NCBI RefSeq assembly: GCF_024137025.1
Contig: NZ_JAMYJR010000052.1
Span: 1-64,000, forward strand
From: Paractinoplanes aksuensis
GTDB lineage: Bacteria; Actinomycetota; Actinomycetes; Mycobacteriales; Micromonosporaceae
Direction: 5' to 3'
Length of the DNA stretch: 64,000 bases
The position numbers and the translations under genes are program-made. The notes under the pieces are model-generated. The model was not told where the DNA came from, ran no database searches, and saw only the letters and a list, made by a program, of their open reading frames with translations. This document shows, piece after piece, positions 8,966 to 17,008 of the stretch. The first letter of the stretch is position 1; every line of letters starts with the position of its first letter.

Positions 8966-10510
8966 TCAGACGGGGTTTTCGAAAGCAAGGCGCTTTGTCA
9001 TCTCGGCCAGCTCCGCGAGGCGGTCGGACCGGTCGCGCGGGTTGCCGGGGGCGTCGGGGCGCGCGTCCCACGGCCGGGGGCCGGTGAGCGGCCGGTAGTT
9101 GACCCCGAGCGCGTCCAGGCGGTCCAGATGTTCGGGCAGACGAGCCGCGAACGACGCATACGACCGGTCCGGCGCATCCCACACTGCCTCGGCGAACGCA
9201 CACAGCCGCGGATAGACCAGGTAGTCCACGACCCGTGCCGAATCCATGTGCTCGGTCCAGACGTTGGCCTGCCCGCCGAGCACCAGTTCCCGTTCCGCCG
9301 GCGACAACCCTTCCGGTACGGGCGAGAAGGCGTACACGTCGGCCAGGGTCAACCGGGTGCCGACCGGCGTCGGCTCGCCCGGGTCGTCCGACTGGCGGTA
9401 GTCGAGGTAGGCCACGATGTCCGGGCACGCCACGACCTGGTGCCCGCGCCGGGCCGCGACCGTGGTCGGCTCCTGGCCCCGCCAGGCCGCCACCACGGCC
9501 CCGGCCGGGGCGCCGCCCTCGAGGATCTCGTCCCAGCCGTAGATCCGCCGGCCCCGGGTCGCCAGGTGCGCGGCCATCAGTGCGGTGAACGCCGGCTGCC
9601 GGTCCTCGCCGCCCCAATCGTCGCGCGGACACTCGTCGCCGCCGATGCCGATCAGCTCCGACGGGAAGATCTCGCACAGCTGGTCGAGCACGGCCCGGCA
9701 GAAGTCCAGCGACTCCGGGCCCAGGTCGAGCACGTGCGACGAGATGCCCCAACCGGTCCGCACACCACCGGCAAAACCATTCCCGAGCTTGGGGTACGCC
9801 GCAATGGCGGCCTGCATGTGGCCGGGCATATCGACCTCGGGCACGACCCGCATGTGCCGCTCCCCCGCGTACGCGACGATCTCGCGCAGGTCGTCGGCCG
9901 TGTAGAAGCCGCCGTGGGGCCGGCCGTCGAATCGGACATGCTGCCGCGCGCCCAGCATCGACTCGGACCGCCAGGCGCCGACCTCGGTCAGCCGCGGCCA
10001 CCCCGGCACCTCGAGACGCCAGCCCTGGTCGTCGGTGAGATGCAGGTGCAGCACGTTGAGTTTGTGAAAGGCGGCCAGGTCGACGAAGCGCAGCACGTCG
10101 GCCACGGGCATGAAGTGCCGGGCCACGTCGAGCATCACGCCTCGCCAGCCGAACCGCGGCCGGTCGGTCACCGTGACGGCCGGAACCCGCCAGCCGGTCG
10201 GCCCGGCCCGGCGCAACGCCTGCGGCGGCAACAGCTGACGCAGGGTCTGCAAGCCGTAGAACACCCCGGCGGGCGACCCACCGGTGATCTTCAGCCGGTC
10301 CGGGGTGCACTTCACCTCGTACGCCTCGGGGCGCAGAGCCGGATCGACCCGCAAGCCGACGCCGCCCCCACCCGGCGGAAGCGGGCAGCGCAGCGTGGCG
10401 CGAAGCCAGGAAGCGACACCGTCCAGTTCCTTCGGCGCGTCCAGCGGCGTTCGCGAGTCGAGCAGGAAGGCGCCGTCGGCGGGCCCGACCGAGACCGGCT
10501 GAGGGATCAT
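8966..10510 (-). CDS. Beta-N-acetylhexosaminidase, glycoside hydrolase family 20
   Basis: 514 residues from the ATG at 10510 (MIPQPVSVGPADG). An N-terminal GH20b domain (about residues 1-130) precedes the GH20 barrel: WRGVMLDVARHF, LHLHLTDDQGWRLE and the catalytic Asp-Glu pair in GIGGDECPRDDW, followed by GWDEILEGG and GGQANVWTEHM. The enzyme removes terminal GlcNAc from chitin oligomers, muropeptides or glycans. There is no signal peptide, so it probably acts on imported sugars in the cytoplasm. The start has no ribosome site but has TAAGCT 7 nt upstream, which fits a leaderless transcript. It diverges from the amidohydrolase gene with only 33 bp between starts. Confidence 0.92.
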   Translation of the reverse strand: MIPQPVSVGPADGAFLLDSRTPLDAPKELDGVASWLRATLRCPLPPGGGGVGLRVDPALRPEAYEVKCTPDRLKITGGSPAGVFYGLQTLRQLLPPQALRRAGPTGWRVPAVTVTDRPRFGWRGVMLDVARHFMPVADVLRFVDLAAFHKLNVLHLHLTDDQGWRLEVPGWPRLTEVGAWRSESMLGARQHVRFDGRPHGGFYTADDLREIVAYAGERHMRVVPEVDMPGHMQAAIAAYPKLGNGFAGGVRTGWGISSHVLDLGPESLDFCRAVLDQLCEIFPSELIGIGGDECPRDDWGGEDRQPAFTALMAAHLATRGRRIYGWDEILEGGAPAGAVVAAWRGQEPTTVAARRGHQVVACPDIVAYLDYRQSDDPGEPTPVGTRLTLADVYAFSPVPEGLSPAERELVLGGQANVWTEHMDSARVVDYLVYPRLCAFAEAVWDAPDRSYASFAARLPEHLDRLDALGVNYRPLTGPRPWDARPDAPGNPRDRSDRLAELAEMTKRLAFENPV

Positions 10511-10543
10511 GATCAGCAGCTTAGATTCGAGTAGGGTCGGCGC
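10511..10543. promoter_or_regulatory. Divergent leaderless promoter pair
   Basis: 33 bp separate the two divergent start codons. On the plus strand TAGGGT (10532-10537) lies 6 nt before the GTG of the amidohydrolase. On the minus strand TAAGCT (10523-10518) lies 7 nt before the ATG of the GH20 gene. This is the usual spacing of a -10 box for leaderless actinobacterial mRNAs, and neither gene has a Shine-Dalgarno site. The opposed -10 boxes are only 8 nt apart, so the two promoters overlap and could exclude each other. Confidence 0.6.
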
Positions 10544-11740
10544 GTGACCTACGACCTGCTGCTGGCCGGCGGGGAGCCGTTCGACGTGGCGGTCACCGGC
10601 GGGATGATCTCGGCGGTGGGCCCCGGTCTGCCCCGCGACGCCCGCGTGGTGGTGGACGTGACCGGCCGGCTCGTCACGCCCGGGCTGATCGACCTGCACA
10701 CCCACGTCGGGCCCGGCTACTGGGGCATCGACCCCGACCCGATCGGCTGGCGCACCGGCGTCACGACCTGGGTCGACGCCGGCTCGACCGGGGCGTACAC
10801 GTTCGACCTGCTGCGCCGCACATTCCGCGAAGTGCGGGTGCCGGTGCTGCTCAACATCTCGGCCGTCGGGCTGACCGGGCGCACCGGCGAGAGCCGCGAC
10901 CTGACCAACTGCGACGTGCCGCTGGCCATCGACACCGTGCAGCAGCACCGGTCGCTGATCCGCGGGCTCAAGGTGCGCGTCGACCGCGAGACCGTCGGCG
11001 ACAACGGCGTCGAACCGTTGCGCCACGGCCTGGCCGTCGGGGAAGCCTGCGGGGTGCCGGTGATGGTCCACATCGGGACGACGCCGCCCGCGCTCGACGA
11101 GGTGCTCGACCTGCTGCGCCCGGGCGACATCATGACCCACTGCGCCAGCGGACTCGCGTCGCCGCTCGGCCCGGCCGTGCGCGCGGCGGTCGACCGGGGT
11201 GTGCTCCTCGACCTGGGACACGGCTCGGGCGCGTTCGCGTTCGACGTACTGGAAAGGCAGTTGGATCTCGGGCTGGCCCCGCACACCGTCTCGACCGACC
11301 TGCACTGCCGCTCGCTGCCCGGCCCGGTCTTCGACCTGCCGACCACGATGGCCAAACTGCTCGCGGCCGGGATGCCGCTGCCCGACGTCCTCGACAAGGT
11401 GACCGCGGCGCCGGCCCGCGCCCTCGGCCTGCCCGGCGGCACGCTGACCGTGGGCGCCCCGGCCGACCTGGCCGTCTTCGACGTGCGCACCGAGGACCAC
11501 GAGGTCGTCGACTCCCACCTGCAGGTGCGGACGGCCCCCGTACGCCTGGTCAACGTCGCCACCTACGTCGGTGGACGGCTGCTGCCACCGGCCTGGCCCC
11601 AGGACCCGCCGCCGTGGGTGACGCTCACCCCCGCCCAGCACGAGGCCCTGGCCCGGCGCCGCCGACGCCTGCGCGACCTGCTGGACGAACCGCTCGTCGA
11701 CGCCACCGGACTGGCCGAACAATTCCCACGCAACCCTTAG
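10544..11740 (+). CDS. Metal-dependent amidohydrolase/deacetylase (D-aminoacylase/dihydroorotase-like)
   Basis: 398 residues. A two-part amidohydrolase: the small beta domain (YDLLLAGGEPFDVAVTGGMISAVG) and the barrel with the metal-binding HxH in LIDLHTHVGPGYWG, further His in MVHIGTTPP and MTHCASG, and Asp/His in VSTDLHC. It resembles the EF_0837/AHA_3915 group, which lacks a firm substrate. RidA follows 10 bp later and then urease, so the enzyme may release amino or ureido nitrogen that ends as ammonia; that link is inferred from position only. GTG start, leaderless. Confidence 0.85.
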   Translation: MTYDLLLAGGEPFDVAVTGGMISAVGPGLPRDARVVVDVTGRLVTPGLIDLHTHVGPGYWGIDPDPIGWRTGVTTWVDAGSTGAYTFDLLRRTFREVRVPVLLNISAVGLTGRTGESRDLTNCDVPLAIDTVQQHRSLIRGLKVRVDRETVGDNGVEPLRHGLAVGEACGVPVMVHIGTTPPALDEVLDLLRPGDIMTHCASGLASPLGPAVRAAVDRGVLLDLGHGSGAFAFDVLERQLDLGLAPHTVSTDLHCRSLPGPVFDLPTTMAKLLAAGMPLPDVLDKVTAAPARALGLPGGTLTVGAPADLAVFDVRTEDHEVVDSHLQVRTAPVRLVNVATYVGGRLLPPAWPQDPPPWVTLTPAQHEALARRRRRLRDLLDEPLVDATGLAEQFPRNP

Positions 11741-11750
11741 GAGACACCGC

Positions 11751-12131
11751 ATGCCCAAGCGCGCCATCAAGGCCCGGAACGCGGCCCCCGCCGGCGGCCC
11801 GTACTCGCACGCCGTCATCGCCGGCGACTTCATCTACCTGGCCGGCGCCGTGCCCGCGCTGCCCGACGGCACCCGGGTCACCGGCACGTTCGCCGAGCAG
11901 GCCCACGCCGCGTTCCGCAACCTGGCCGCGGTGGCCGAGGAGGCCGGCTCCAGCCTCGACCAGGCCGTCCGGGTCGGCGTCTACCTGCGCGACTTCGACG
12001 ACTTCGCCGAGATGAACGAGATCTACCCCCAGTACATCAAGGGCGACGACCTGCCCGTACGCACGACCCTGCCGGTCCCCCTGGTCGGCTTCGACATCGA
12101 GATCGACGCGGTCCTCTACACGGGAGCCTGA
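11751..12131 (+). CDS. RidA family reactive-intermediate deaminase
   Basis: 126 residues, the normal length for RidA/YjgF/UK114. These trimeric enzymes hydrolyse reactive enamine/imine intermediates made by PLP enzymes. Typical stretches are GPYSHAVIAGDFIYLAGAVP, FRNLAAVAEEAGSSLDQAVRVGVYLRDFDDFAEMNEIYPQY and the substrate-binding Arg in LPVRTTLPVP. A GGAGA ribosome site precedes the ATG. It is cotranscribed with the amidohydrolase; a PLP enzyme that could produce its substrate lies on the other strand at 7.4-8.5 kb. Confidence 0.92.
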   Translation: MPKRAIKARNAAPAGGPYSHAVIAGDFIYLAGAVPALPDGTRVTGTFAEQAHAAFRNLAAVAEEAGSSLDQAVRVGVYLRDFDDFAEMNEIYPQYIKGDDLPVRTTLPVPLVGFDIEIDAVLYTGA

Positions 12132-12243
12132 CGCTTTCTCCCCCGGTGTGGCGCTCCGGCCTGCTTTGATCGACGTGTCGCGGGTAACACGCGCGAAATG
12201 TCGAGCTGCGAGCATCGCGGAGCGCTACCCAGGGGAGGCCCGG

Positions 12244-12546
12244 TTGTTCCTCAGCCCGCACGAGCAGGAACGGTTGCTCATCCACGTCGCGGCCGACGTG
12301 GCCCGCCGCCGGCAGGACCGCGGCCTCAAGCTCAACCACCCCGAGGCGACGGCCATCATCGTGGCGTTCCTGCTGGAAGGCGCCCGGGACGGCCGCACGG
12401 TCGTGGACCTGATGGAAGCCGGCCGCCGGGTCCTCACCCGCGACGACGTCATGCCGGGCGTCCCCGAGATGATCCCCGAGGTGCAGGTCGAGGCCACGTT
12501 CCCGGACGGCACCAAGCTGGTCACCGTCCACGGCCCGATCTCATGA
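12244..12546 (+). CDS. ureA: Urease subunit gamma
   Basis: 100 residues, exactly the usual UreA length, if translation starts at TTG 12244 (FLSPHEQERLLIHVAADVA follows). A strong GGGGAGG ribosome site lies 5 nt before this TTG; an upstream ATG at 12148 would add 32 unrelated residues. The protein carries LNHPEATAIIVAFLLEGARDG and TRDDVMPGVPEMI, both typical. It is the small structural subunit of the nickel urease that splits urea to ammonia and carbamate in the cytoplasm. Its stop overlaps the ureB start as ATGA. Confidence 0.95.
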   Translation: MFLSPHEQERLLIHVAADVARRRQDRGLKLNHPEATAIIVAFLLEGARDGRTVVDLMEAGRRVLTRDDVMPGVPEMIPEVQVEATFPDGTKLVTVHGPIS

Positions 12547-12920
12547 CGATTCCTGGTGAGATCCTGTTCGGCGAGGGCGCGATCGAGATCAATCCCGGTC
12601 GGCCCACCATCGCGATGACGGTGCGGAACACCGGGGACCGGCCTGTGCAGGTCGGGTCGCACTTTCATTTCGCTGAGTCGAACGAGGCGCTCGACTTCGA
12701 CCGCAATGCTGCCTGGGGATATCGGCTGGCCGTTCCCGCGGGTACCTCGGTGCGCTTCGAGCCGGGCATTCCTCGCGACATCACGCTCGTGGCCCTGGGA
12801 GGGGCCCGCATCGTCCCGGGCCTGCGCGGGTTGGCCGGTGGGCCGCTCGACTCCGCCTCTTGTGCGCGCGAGGACGCCGTACCGGAAGAAGTTGTGCCTG
12901 AGAACGGGAGTCCGCGATGA
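12543..12920 (+). CDS. ureB: Urease subunit beta
   Basis: 125 residues starting at the ATG that overlaps the ureA stop. It begins IPGEILFGEGAIEINPGRPTIAMTVRNTGDRPVQVGSHFHFAESNEALDFDR, which is a textbook UreB. The core of about 102 residues is followed by a tail of about 20 (SASCAREDAVPEEVVPENGSPR) not seen in short UreB proteins. It packs with UreA and UreC in the holoenzyme. The stop overlaps the ureC start as ATGA, so all three structural genes are coupled. Confidence 0.97.
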   Translation: MTIPGEILFGEGAIEINPGRPTIAMTVRNTGDRPVQVGSHFHFAESNEALDFDRNAAWGYRLAVPAGTSVRFEPGIPRDITLVALGGARIVPGLRGLAGGPLDSASCAREDAVPEEVVPENGSPR

Positions 12921-14635
12921 CCATGCTCGATCGTGGGCGGTACGCCGCTCTTTACGGGCCGACTGAAGGGGACCGGATTCGGCTGGCCGACACCAATTTG
13001 CTCATCGAGATCGAGGAGGACCGCAGCGCCGGACCGCGGCCCGGTGACGAGGTCGTGTTCGGTGGGGGCAAGGTGATCCGGGAGTCGATGGGGCAGTCGC
13101 GGGCGACCCGGGCCGAAGGCAGCCCGGACACCGTGATCACCGGGGCCGTCGTGCTCGATCACTGGGGGATCGTCAAGGCCGACATCGGGATCCGGGACGG
13201 GCGGATCGTCGCGCTCGGCAAGGCCGGCAACCCCGACACGATGGACGACGTGCACCCCGACCTGGTCATCGGGCCCGGCACCGAGATCATCGCGGGCAAC
13301 GGCAAGATCCTGACGGCGGGGGCGATCGACAGCCACGTCCATCTGATCAGCCCGACGATCCTGGACACGGCGCTGGCCACCGGCATCACGACGATCATCG
13401 GGGGTGGCACCGGGCCGGCCGAGGGCACCAAGGCGACCACCGTCACTCCGAACGCCTGGTACCTGGCCCGCATGCTCGAGGCAATCGACGCGTACCCCAT
13501 CAATGTTCTGCTGCTGGGCAAGGGCAACACCATGTCGGAAGACTCGATGTGGGAGCAGTTGCGGGGCGGTGCCGGCGGTTTCAAGCTGCACGAGGACTGG
13601 GGCACGACCCCGGCCGTGATCGACGCGAGCCTGCGGGTGGCCGAGGCATCCGGTGTGCAGGTGGCCATCCACACCGACACATTGAACGAGGCCGGCTTCG
13701 TCGAGGAGACGTTGCGGGCCATCGCCGGGCGGTCGATCCACGCGTATCACACCGAGGGCGCGGGCGGCGGCCACGCGCCGGACATCATCACGGTCGCGGC
13801 CCACCCCAACGTGCTGCCGTCGTCGACCAACCCGACCCGGCCCTACACCCGTAACACGCTCAGCGAGCACCTCGACATGCTGATGGTCTGCCACCACCTG
13901 AACTCGGCCGTCCCGGAGGATCTGGCCTTCGCCGAGAGCCGGATCCGCCCGTCCACGATGGCTGCCGAGGACCTGCTGCACGACCTGGGCGCGATCTCGA
14001 TGATCGGCTCGGACTCGCAGGCCATGGGCCGGGTCGGCGAGGTCATCCTGCGGACCTGGCAGACCGCCCACGTCATGAAGGCTCGCCGCGGCAGCCTGTC
14101 CGGCGACTCCGCCGCCGACAACAACCGGGCCAAGCGGTACGTGGCCAAGTACACGATCTGTCCGGCCGTGGCGCACGGCATGTCGTCGCAGGTCGGGTCG
14201 GTCGAGCCGGGCAAGCTGGCCGACCTGGTGCTGTGGGACCCGGCGTTCTTCGGTGTGCGCCCGGCCCTGGTCATCAAGGGCGGCATGATCGCGTACGCGC
14301 AGATGGGCGACGCGAACGCCTCGATCCCGACCCCGCAGCCGATGTTGCCGCGCCCGATGTTCGGCGCCCACGGCGTCGTGCCGGCCCAGACGTCGCTGGC
14401 CTTCGTGGCCGAGGCCGCCATCGACGCCCTGCTGGGCGACCGGATCGGGGTCAAGCGCGCGTTCACCCCGGTCGAGAACACCCGCCAGGTCACCAAGGCC
14501 GATTTGCCGCTCAACGACGCGCTGCCCGACATCCGGGTCGACGCGGACACGTTCGAGGTGCGGGTCGACGGCGAAGTGATCGACCCCGACCCGGTCACCG
14601 AACTGCCCATGGCCCAGCGTTACTTCCTGTTCTGA
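12917..14635 (+). CDS. ureC: Urease subunit alpha (catalytic)
   Basis: 572 residues, full length. All active-site features are present: HVH in AIDSHVHLISP, the carbamylated nickel-bridging Lys in GGFKLHEDWG (about residue 222), VAIHTDTLNE, the nickel His in AYHTEGAGGGHAPD, the mobile-flap Cys in LMVCHHLNS (about residue 325) and SDSQAMGR. It forms the dinickel centre that hydrolyses urea. It is followed 7 bp later by the accessory genes ureF, ureG and ureD needed for nickel insertion. Confidence 0.98.
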   Translation: MTMLDRGRYAALYGPTEGDRIRLADTNLLIEIEEDRSAGPRPGDEVVFGGGKVIRESMGQSRATRAEGSPDTVITGAVVLDHWGIVKADIGIRDGRIVALGKAGNPDTMDDVHPDLVIGPGTEIIAGNGKILTAGAIDSHVHLISPTILDTALATGITTIIGGGTGPAEGTKATTVTPNAWYLARMLEAIDAYPINVLLLGKGNTMSEDSMWEQLRGGAGGFKLHEDWGTTPAVIDASLRVAEASGVQVAIHTDTLNEAGFVEETLRAIAGRSIHAYHTEGAGGGHAPDIITVAAHPNVLPSSTNPTRPYTRNTLSEHLDMLMVCHHLNSAVPEDLAFAESRIRPSTMAAEDLLHDLGAISMIGSDSQAMGRVGEVILRTWQTAHVMKARRGSLSGDSAADNNRAKRYVAKYTICPAVAHGMSSQVGSVEPGKLADLVLWDPAFFGVRPALVIKGGMIAYAQMGDANASIPTPQPMLPRPMFGAHGVVPAQTSLAFVAEAAIDALLGDRIGVKRAFTPVENTRQVTKADLPLNDALPDIRVDADTFEVRVDGEVIDPDPVTELPMAQRYFLF

Positions 14636-14642
14636 CTTCGCC

Positions 14643-15287
14643 ATGAGCCTCGCGACCCTGCTGGTGCTGGCCGACGGACGGCTGCCGTCGGGCGGGCATG
14701 CCCACTCCGGCGGCCTGGAGCCGCAGGTCTCGGCCGGGCGGGTGCGCGACCTGGCCGCGGTGGCCGAGTTCCTGCGGGGCAAGCTGGCCACCACCGGGCT
14801 TGTCGCCGCGGCGTTCGCCGCGGCCGCCTGCGACCGTCCGGCTCGCTCACCCGGGCTGGATGAAGGCTTTGATGCCCGTACGCCGTCACCGGCCCTTCGC
14901 AAGGCCTCGCGCGCTCAGGGCCGGGCGTTGCTGCGAGCCGCGCGGGCGATGTGGAGTCTGCCGCCGGTGGGCCGCGACCCGCACCAGCCCGTGGCCCTGG
15001 GCGTGGTCGCCGCGGCGGCCGGGCTCACCCCGCTCGAAGCGGCCGTGGCGGCGGCGCACGGCACGGTCAGCGGGACGGCCAGTGCCGCCGTACGGCTGCT
15101 CGGCCTGGACCCCTATGCGGTGCACGGGCTGCTGGCCCGGCTCGCCCCCGAATGCGACCGGATCGCGGCCGACGCCGCGGCCCGGGCCGAGGACCCCATC
15201 GACGATCTGCCGGCCGCGGGCGCCCCGCTGCTCGACGTCGGCGCCGAGCTTCACGCCACCTGGGAGGTGCGTCTCTTTGCATCCTGA
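14643..15287 (+). CDS. ureF: Urease accessory protein UreF
   Basis: 214 residues. The start LLVLADGRLPSGGHAHSGGLEPQVSAGRVRDLAAVAEFLRGKLATTG is typical of UreF (LADSRLPSGGFAHSxGLE). UreF binds UreD on apo-urease and controls the UreG GTPase during nickel loading. An insert of about 20 residues around 65-85 (CDRPARSPGLDEGFDARTPS) is longer than in short homologues. Its 3' end overlaps the ureG start by 11 nt in a different frame. Confidence 0.92.
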   Translation: MSLATLLVLADGRLPSGGHAHSGGLEPQVSAGRVRDLAAVAEFLRGKLATTGLVAAAFAAAACDRPARSPGLDEGFDARTPSPALRKASRAQGRALLRAARAMWSLPPVGRDPHQPVALGVVAAAAGLTPLEAAVAAAHGTVSGTASAAVRLLGLDPYAVHGLLARLAPECDRIAADAAARAEDPIDDLPAAGAPLLDVGAELHATWEVRLFAS

Positions 15288-16023
15288 ACACTCCGTCGCC
15301 GGTGGGGCCCTCCCCCACCCCTCGGACGGCTACGACCACGAGCACGACGAGGTCCCCCACACGCACCCCGACCCGGGCGTGGACCCGCACGCGCCGCTCG
15401 CCGCCGGCCCGCGCGCGCTGCGGGTCGGCATCGGCGGCCCGGTCGGTTCGGGCAAGACGGCGCTGGTGGCCGCGCTGTGCCGGGCCCTCGGCGACGAGCT
15501 GCGCCTGGCCGTGGTCACCAACGACATCTACACCACCGAGGACGCCGACTTCCTGCTGCGCAACGGCGTGCTGCCGGCTGAACGGGTCCGAGCGGTCGAG
15601 ACCGGTTGCTGCCCGCACACGGCCATCCGCGACGACATCTCGGCCAACCTGGACGCGGTCGAGGACCTGGAGGCGGAACTCGGCCCGCTCGACCTGGTGC
15701 TGGTCGAGAGCGGCGGCGACAACCTGACCGCCACGTTCAGCAAGGGCCTGATCGACCACCAGATCTTCGTGGTCGACGTGGCCGGCGGCGACAAGGTCCC
15801 CCGCAAGGGCGGCCCCGGCGTGACCACGGCCGACCTGCTGGTCATCAACAAGACCGACCTGGCCCCGCTGGTCGGCGCCGACCTGGCCGTCATGGACCAC
15901 GACGCCCGGCACCGCCGCGGCGACCTGCCCACGGTCTTCCTCTCCCTGGTCGAGGACCGCCAGGCCACTGCGGTCGCCGACTGGATCCGCGGCCTGGTCA
16001 CCGCGCGGGTGCCGGCGGTATGA
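15277..16023 (+). CDS. ureG: Urease accessory GTPase UreG with His-rich N-terminus
   Basis: 248 residues from TTG 15277, preceded by a GGAGG site 9 nt upstream within the end of ureF. The GTPase has the P-loop GIGGPVGSGKTALV, the nickel-binding CPH in ETGCCPHTAIRDD, SGGDNLTATFS and the NKTDL base-recognition motif. The first 42 residues hold eight or nine His (DHEHDE, PHTHPD), a likely nickel store. No ureE or nickel transporter gene is near, so this tail may take over the UreE role, as in other actinobacteria. Confidence 0.95.
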   Translation: MHPEHSVAGGALPHPSDGYDHEHDEVPHTHPDPGVDPHAPLAAGPRALRVGIGGPVGSGKTALVAALCRALGDELRLAVVTNDIYTTEDADFLLRNGVLPAERVRAVETGCCPHTAIRDDISANLDAVEDLEAELGPLDLVLVESGGDNLTATFSKGLIDHQIFVVDVAGGDKVPRKGGPGVTTADLLVINKTDLAPLVGADLAVMDHDARHRRGDLPTVFLSLVEDRQATAVADWIRGLVTARVPAV

Positions 16024-16060
16024 GGCCGGCCGGCGGTATCGCCGCGGGCGGGGCGCCGCC

Positions 16061-16786
16061 GTGAAGGCGTCCTCCCGGGTCGTCGCCGAGCCGGACGGGC
16101 TCGGCGGCACCCGGCTGGCCGTCCTGCGCAGCGAGTCGCCGCTGTTGTTGCGCCGCACCGGCCCGACGATGGTCCATCTGGTCGGTGGCGGCGCGGGCCC
16201 GCTGCGCGGCGACGATCTGCGGCTCGAAGTCGAGGTCGCCCCCGGCGCGACCCTGGAGATCCGGAGCGTGGCGGCCCAGCTGACCCTGCCCGGCCGCGCC
16301 CATCTGCCACAGTCCCGCCTCACGATCCACGCGACGGTGGGCGGCACCCTGCGCTGGCTGCCCGAGCCGCTGATCGCTGCGGCCGGCTGCGACCACGTCA
16401 CCGTCACCTGCGTCGAGGTGCTTCCGGGTGGCTCCGTGCTGTGGCGCGACGACCTCGTCTGCGGCCGACACGGCGAGGACGCGGGCGACTTCCGGGCCGA
16501 AACCACCATCCGGTACGCGGGGCGCACCCTCTACCGCCACGACCTGTCCATCGGCCCGTCGGCTCCGGGCTGGTCGGGCGCGGCGGTGCTGGGCGGCGGC
16601 CGGGCTCTGGGCACGGTTGTAGCCGTTCCCGGCACGTTGCTGCCCCCGCCGACGTCGGGCCCCGGCGATTTCGCGGTCATGCCCCTGGCCGGCCCCGGCG
16701 CCCTGGCCACGGCCGTCGGCGCCGACATCCGGCCCGTACGCGCGGCCCTGGACCCTCTGACCCGGCCGGTACTTATCCACAGCTGA
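16061..16786 (+). CDS. ureD: Urease accessory protein UreD (UreH)
   Basis: 241 residues from a GTG at 16061, 37 bp after ureG. It shows the UreD pattern: LAVLRSESPLLLRRTGPTMVHLVGGGAGPLRGDDLRLEVEVAPGATLEIRSVAAQLTLPG and GGTLRWLPEPLIAAAGCDH. UreD is the scaffold on which UreF and UreG bind apo-urease. As the last gene of the run, it is followed by a strong hairpin at 16969-16994. The order A-B-C-F-G-D is common in actinobacteria. Confidence 0.9.
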   Translation: MKASSRVVAEPDGLGGTRLAVLRSESPLLLRRTGPTMVHLVGGGAGPLRGDDLRLEVEVAPGATLEIRSVAAQLTLPGRAHLPQSRLTIHATVGGTLRWLPEPLIAAAGCDHVTVTCVEVLPGGSVLWRDDLVCGRHGEDAGDFRAETTIRYAGRTLYRHDLSIGPSAPGWSGAAVLGGGRALGTVVAVPGTLLPPPTSGPGDFAVMPLAGPGALATAVGADIRPVRAALDPLTRPVLIHS

Positions 16787-16968
16787 TCGCTCAGCGCCCG
16801 TGCGGCGCTGTGGACGACGAAGGCACCAGCGCGCCGAAATCGCCTACCGTCCCCACATGCCCTTGGGAGGGAGGGGGAGGCGGTGGGTAGGAGGGAAGAT
16901 CGTTTTTGAACAACCCTCGCGAGGCCGGCCCACAACGCGCGCCGCGAGCGGCACGACCACGACGGCAC

Positions 16969-16994
16969 GAGGGCGGCCCCGGAAGGCCGCCCTC
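16969..16994. terminator. Bidirectional hairpin between convergent ureD and sigma gene
   Basis: Perfect 10-bp stem (GAGGGCGGCC / GGCCGCCCTC) with a 6-nt loop. It lies 14 bp after the stop of the sigma gene (which reads leftward) and about 180 bp after ureD. No T tract is present, as is common for hairpins in high-GC actinobacteria. The rest of 16787-17008 shows no convincing gene. Confidence 0.65.
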
Positions 16995-17008
16995 GCTCTA
17001 TCGATCGA

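Noticed and set aside
12148..12243. ATG at 12148 as the ureA start
   Set aside because: The 32 extra residues do not belong to UreA; the TTG at 12244 with a strong ribosome site gives the standard 100-residue protein.
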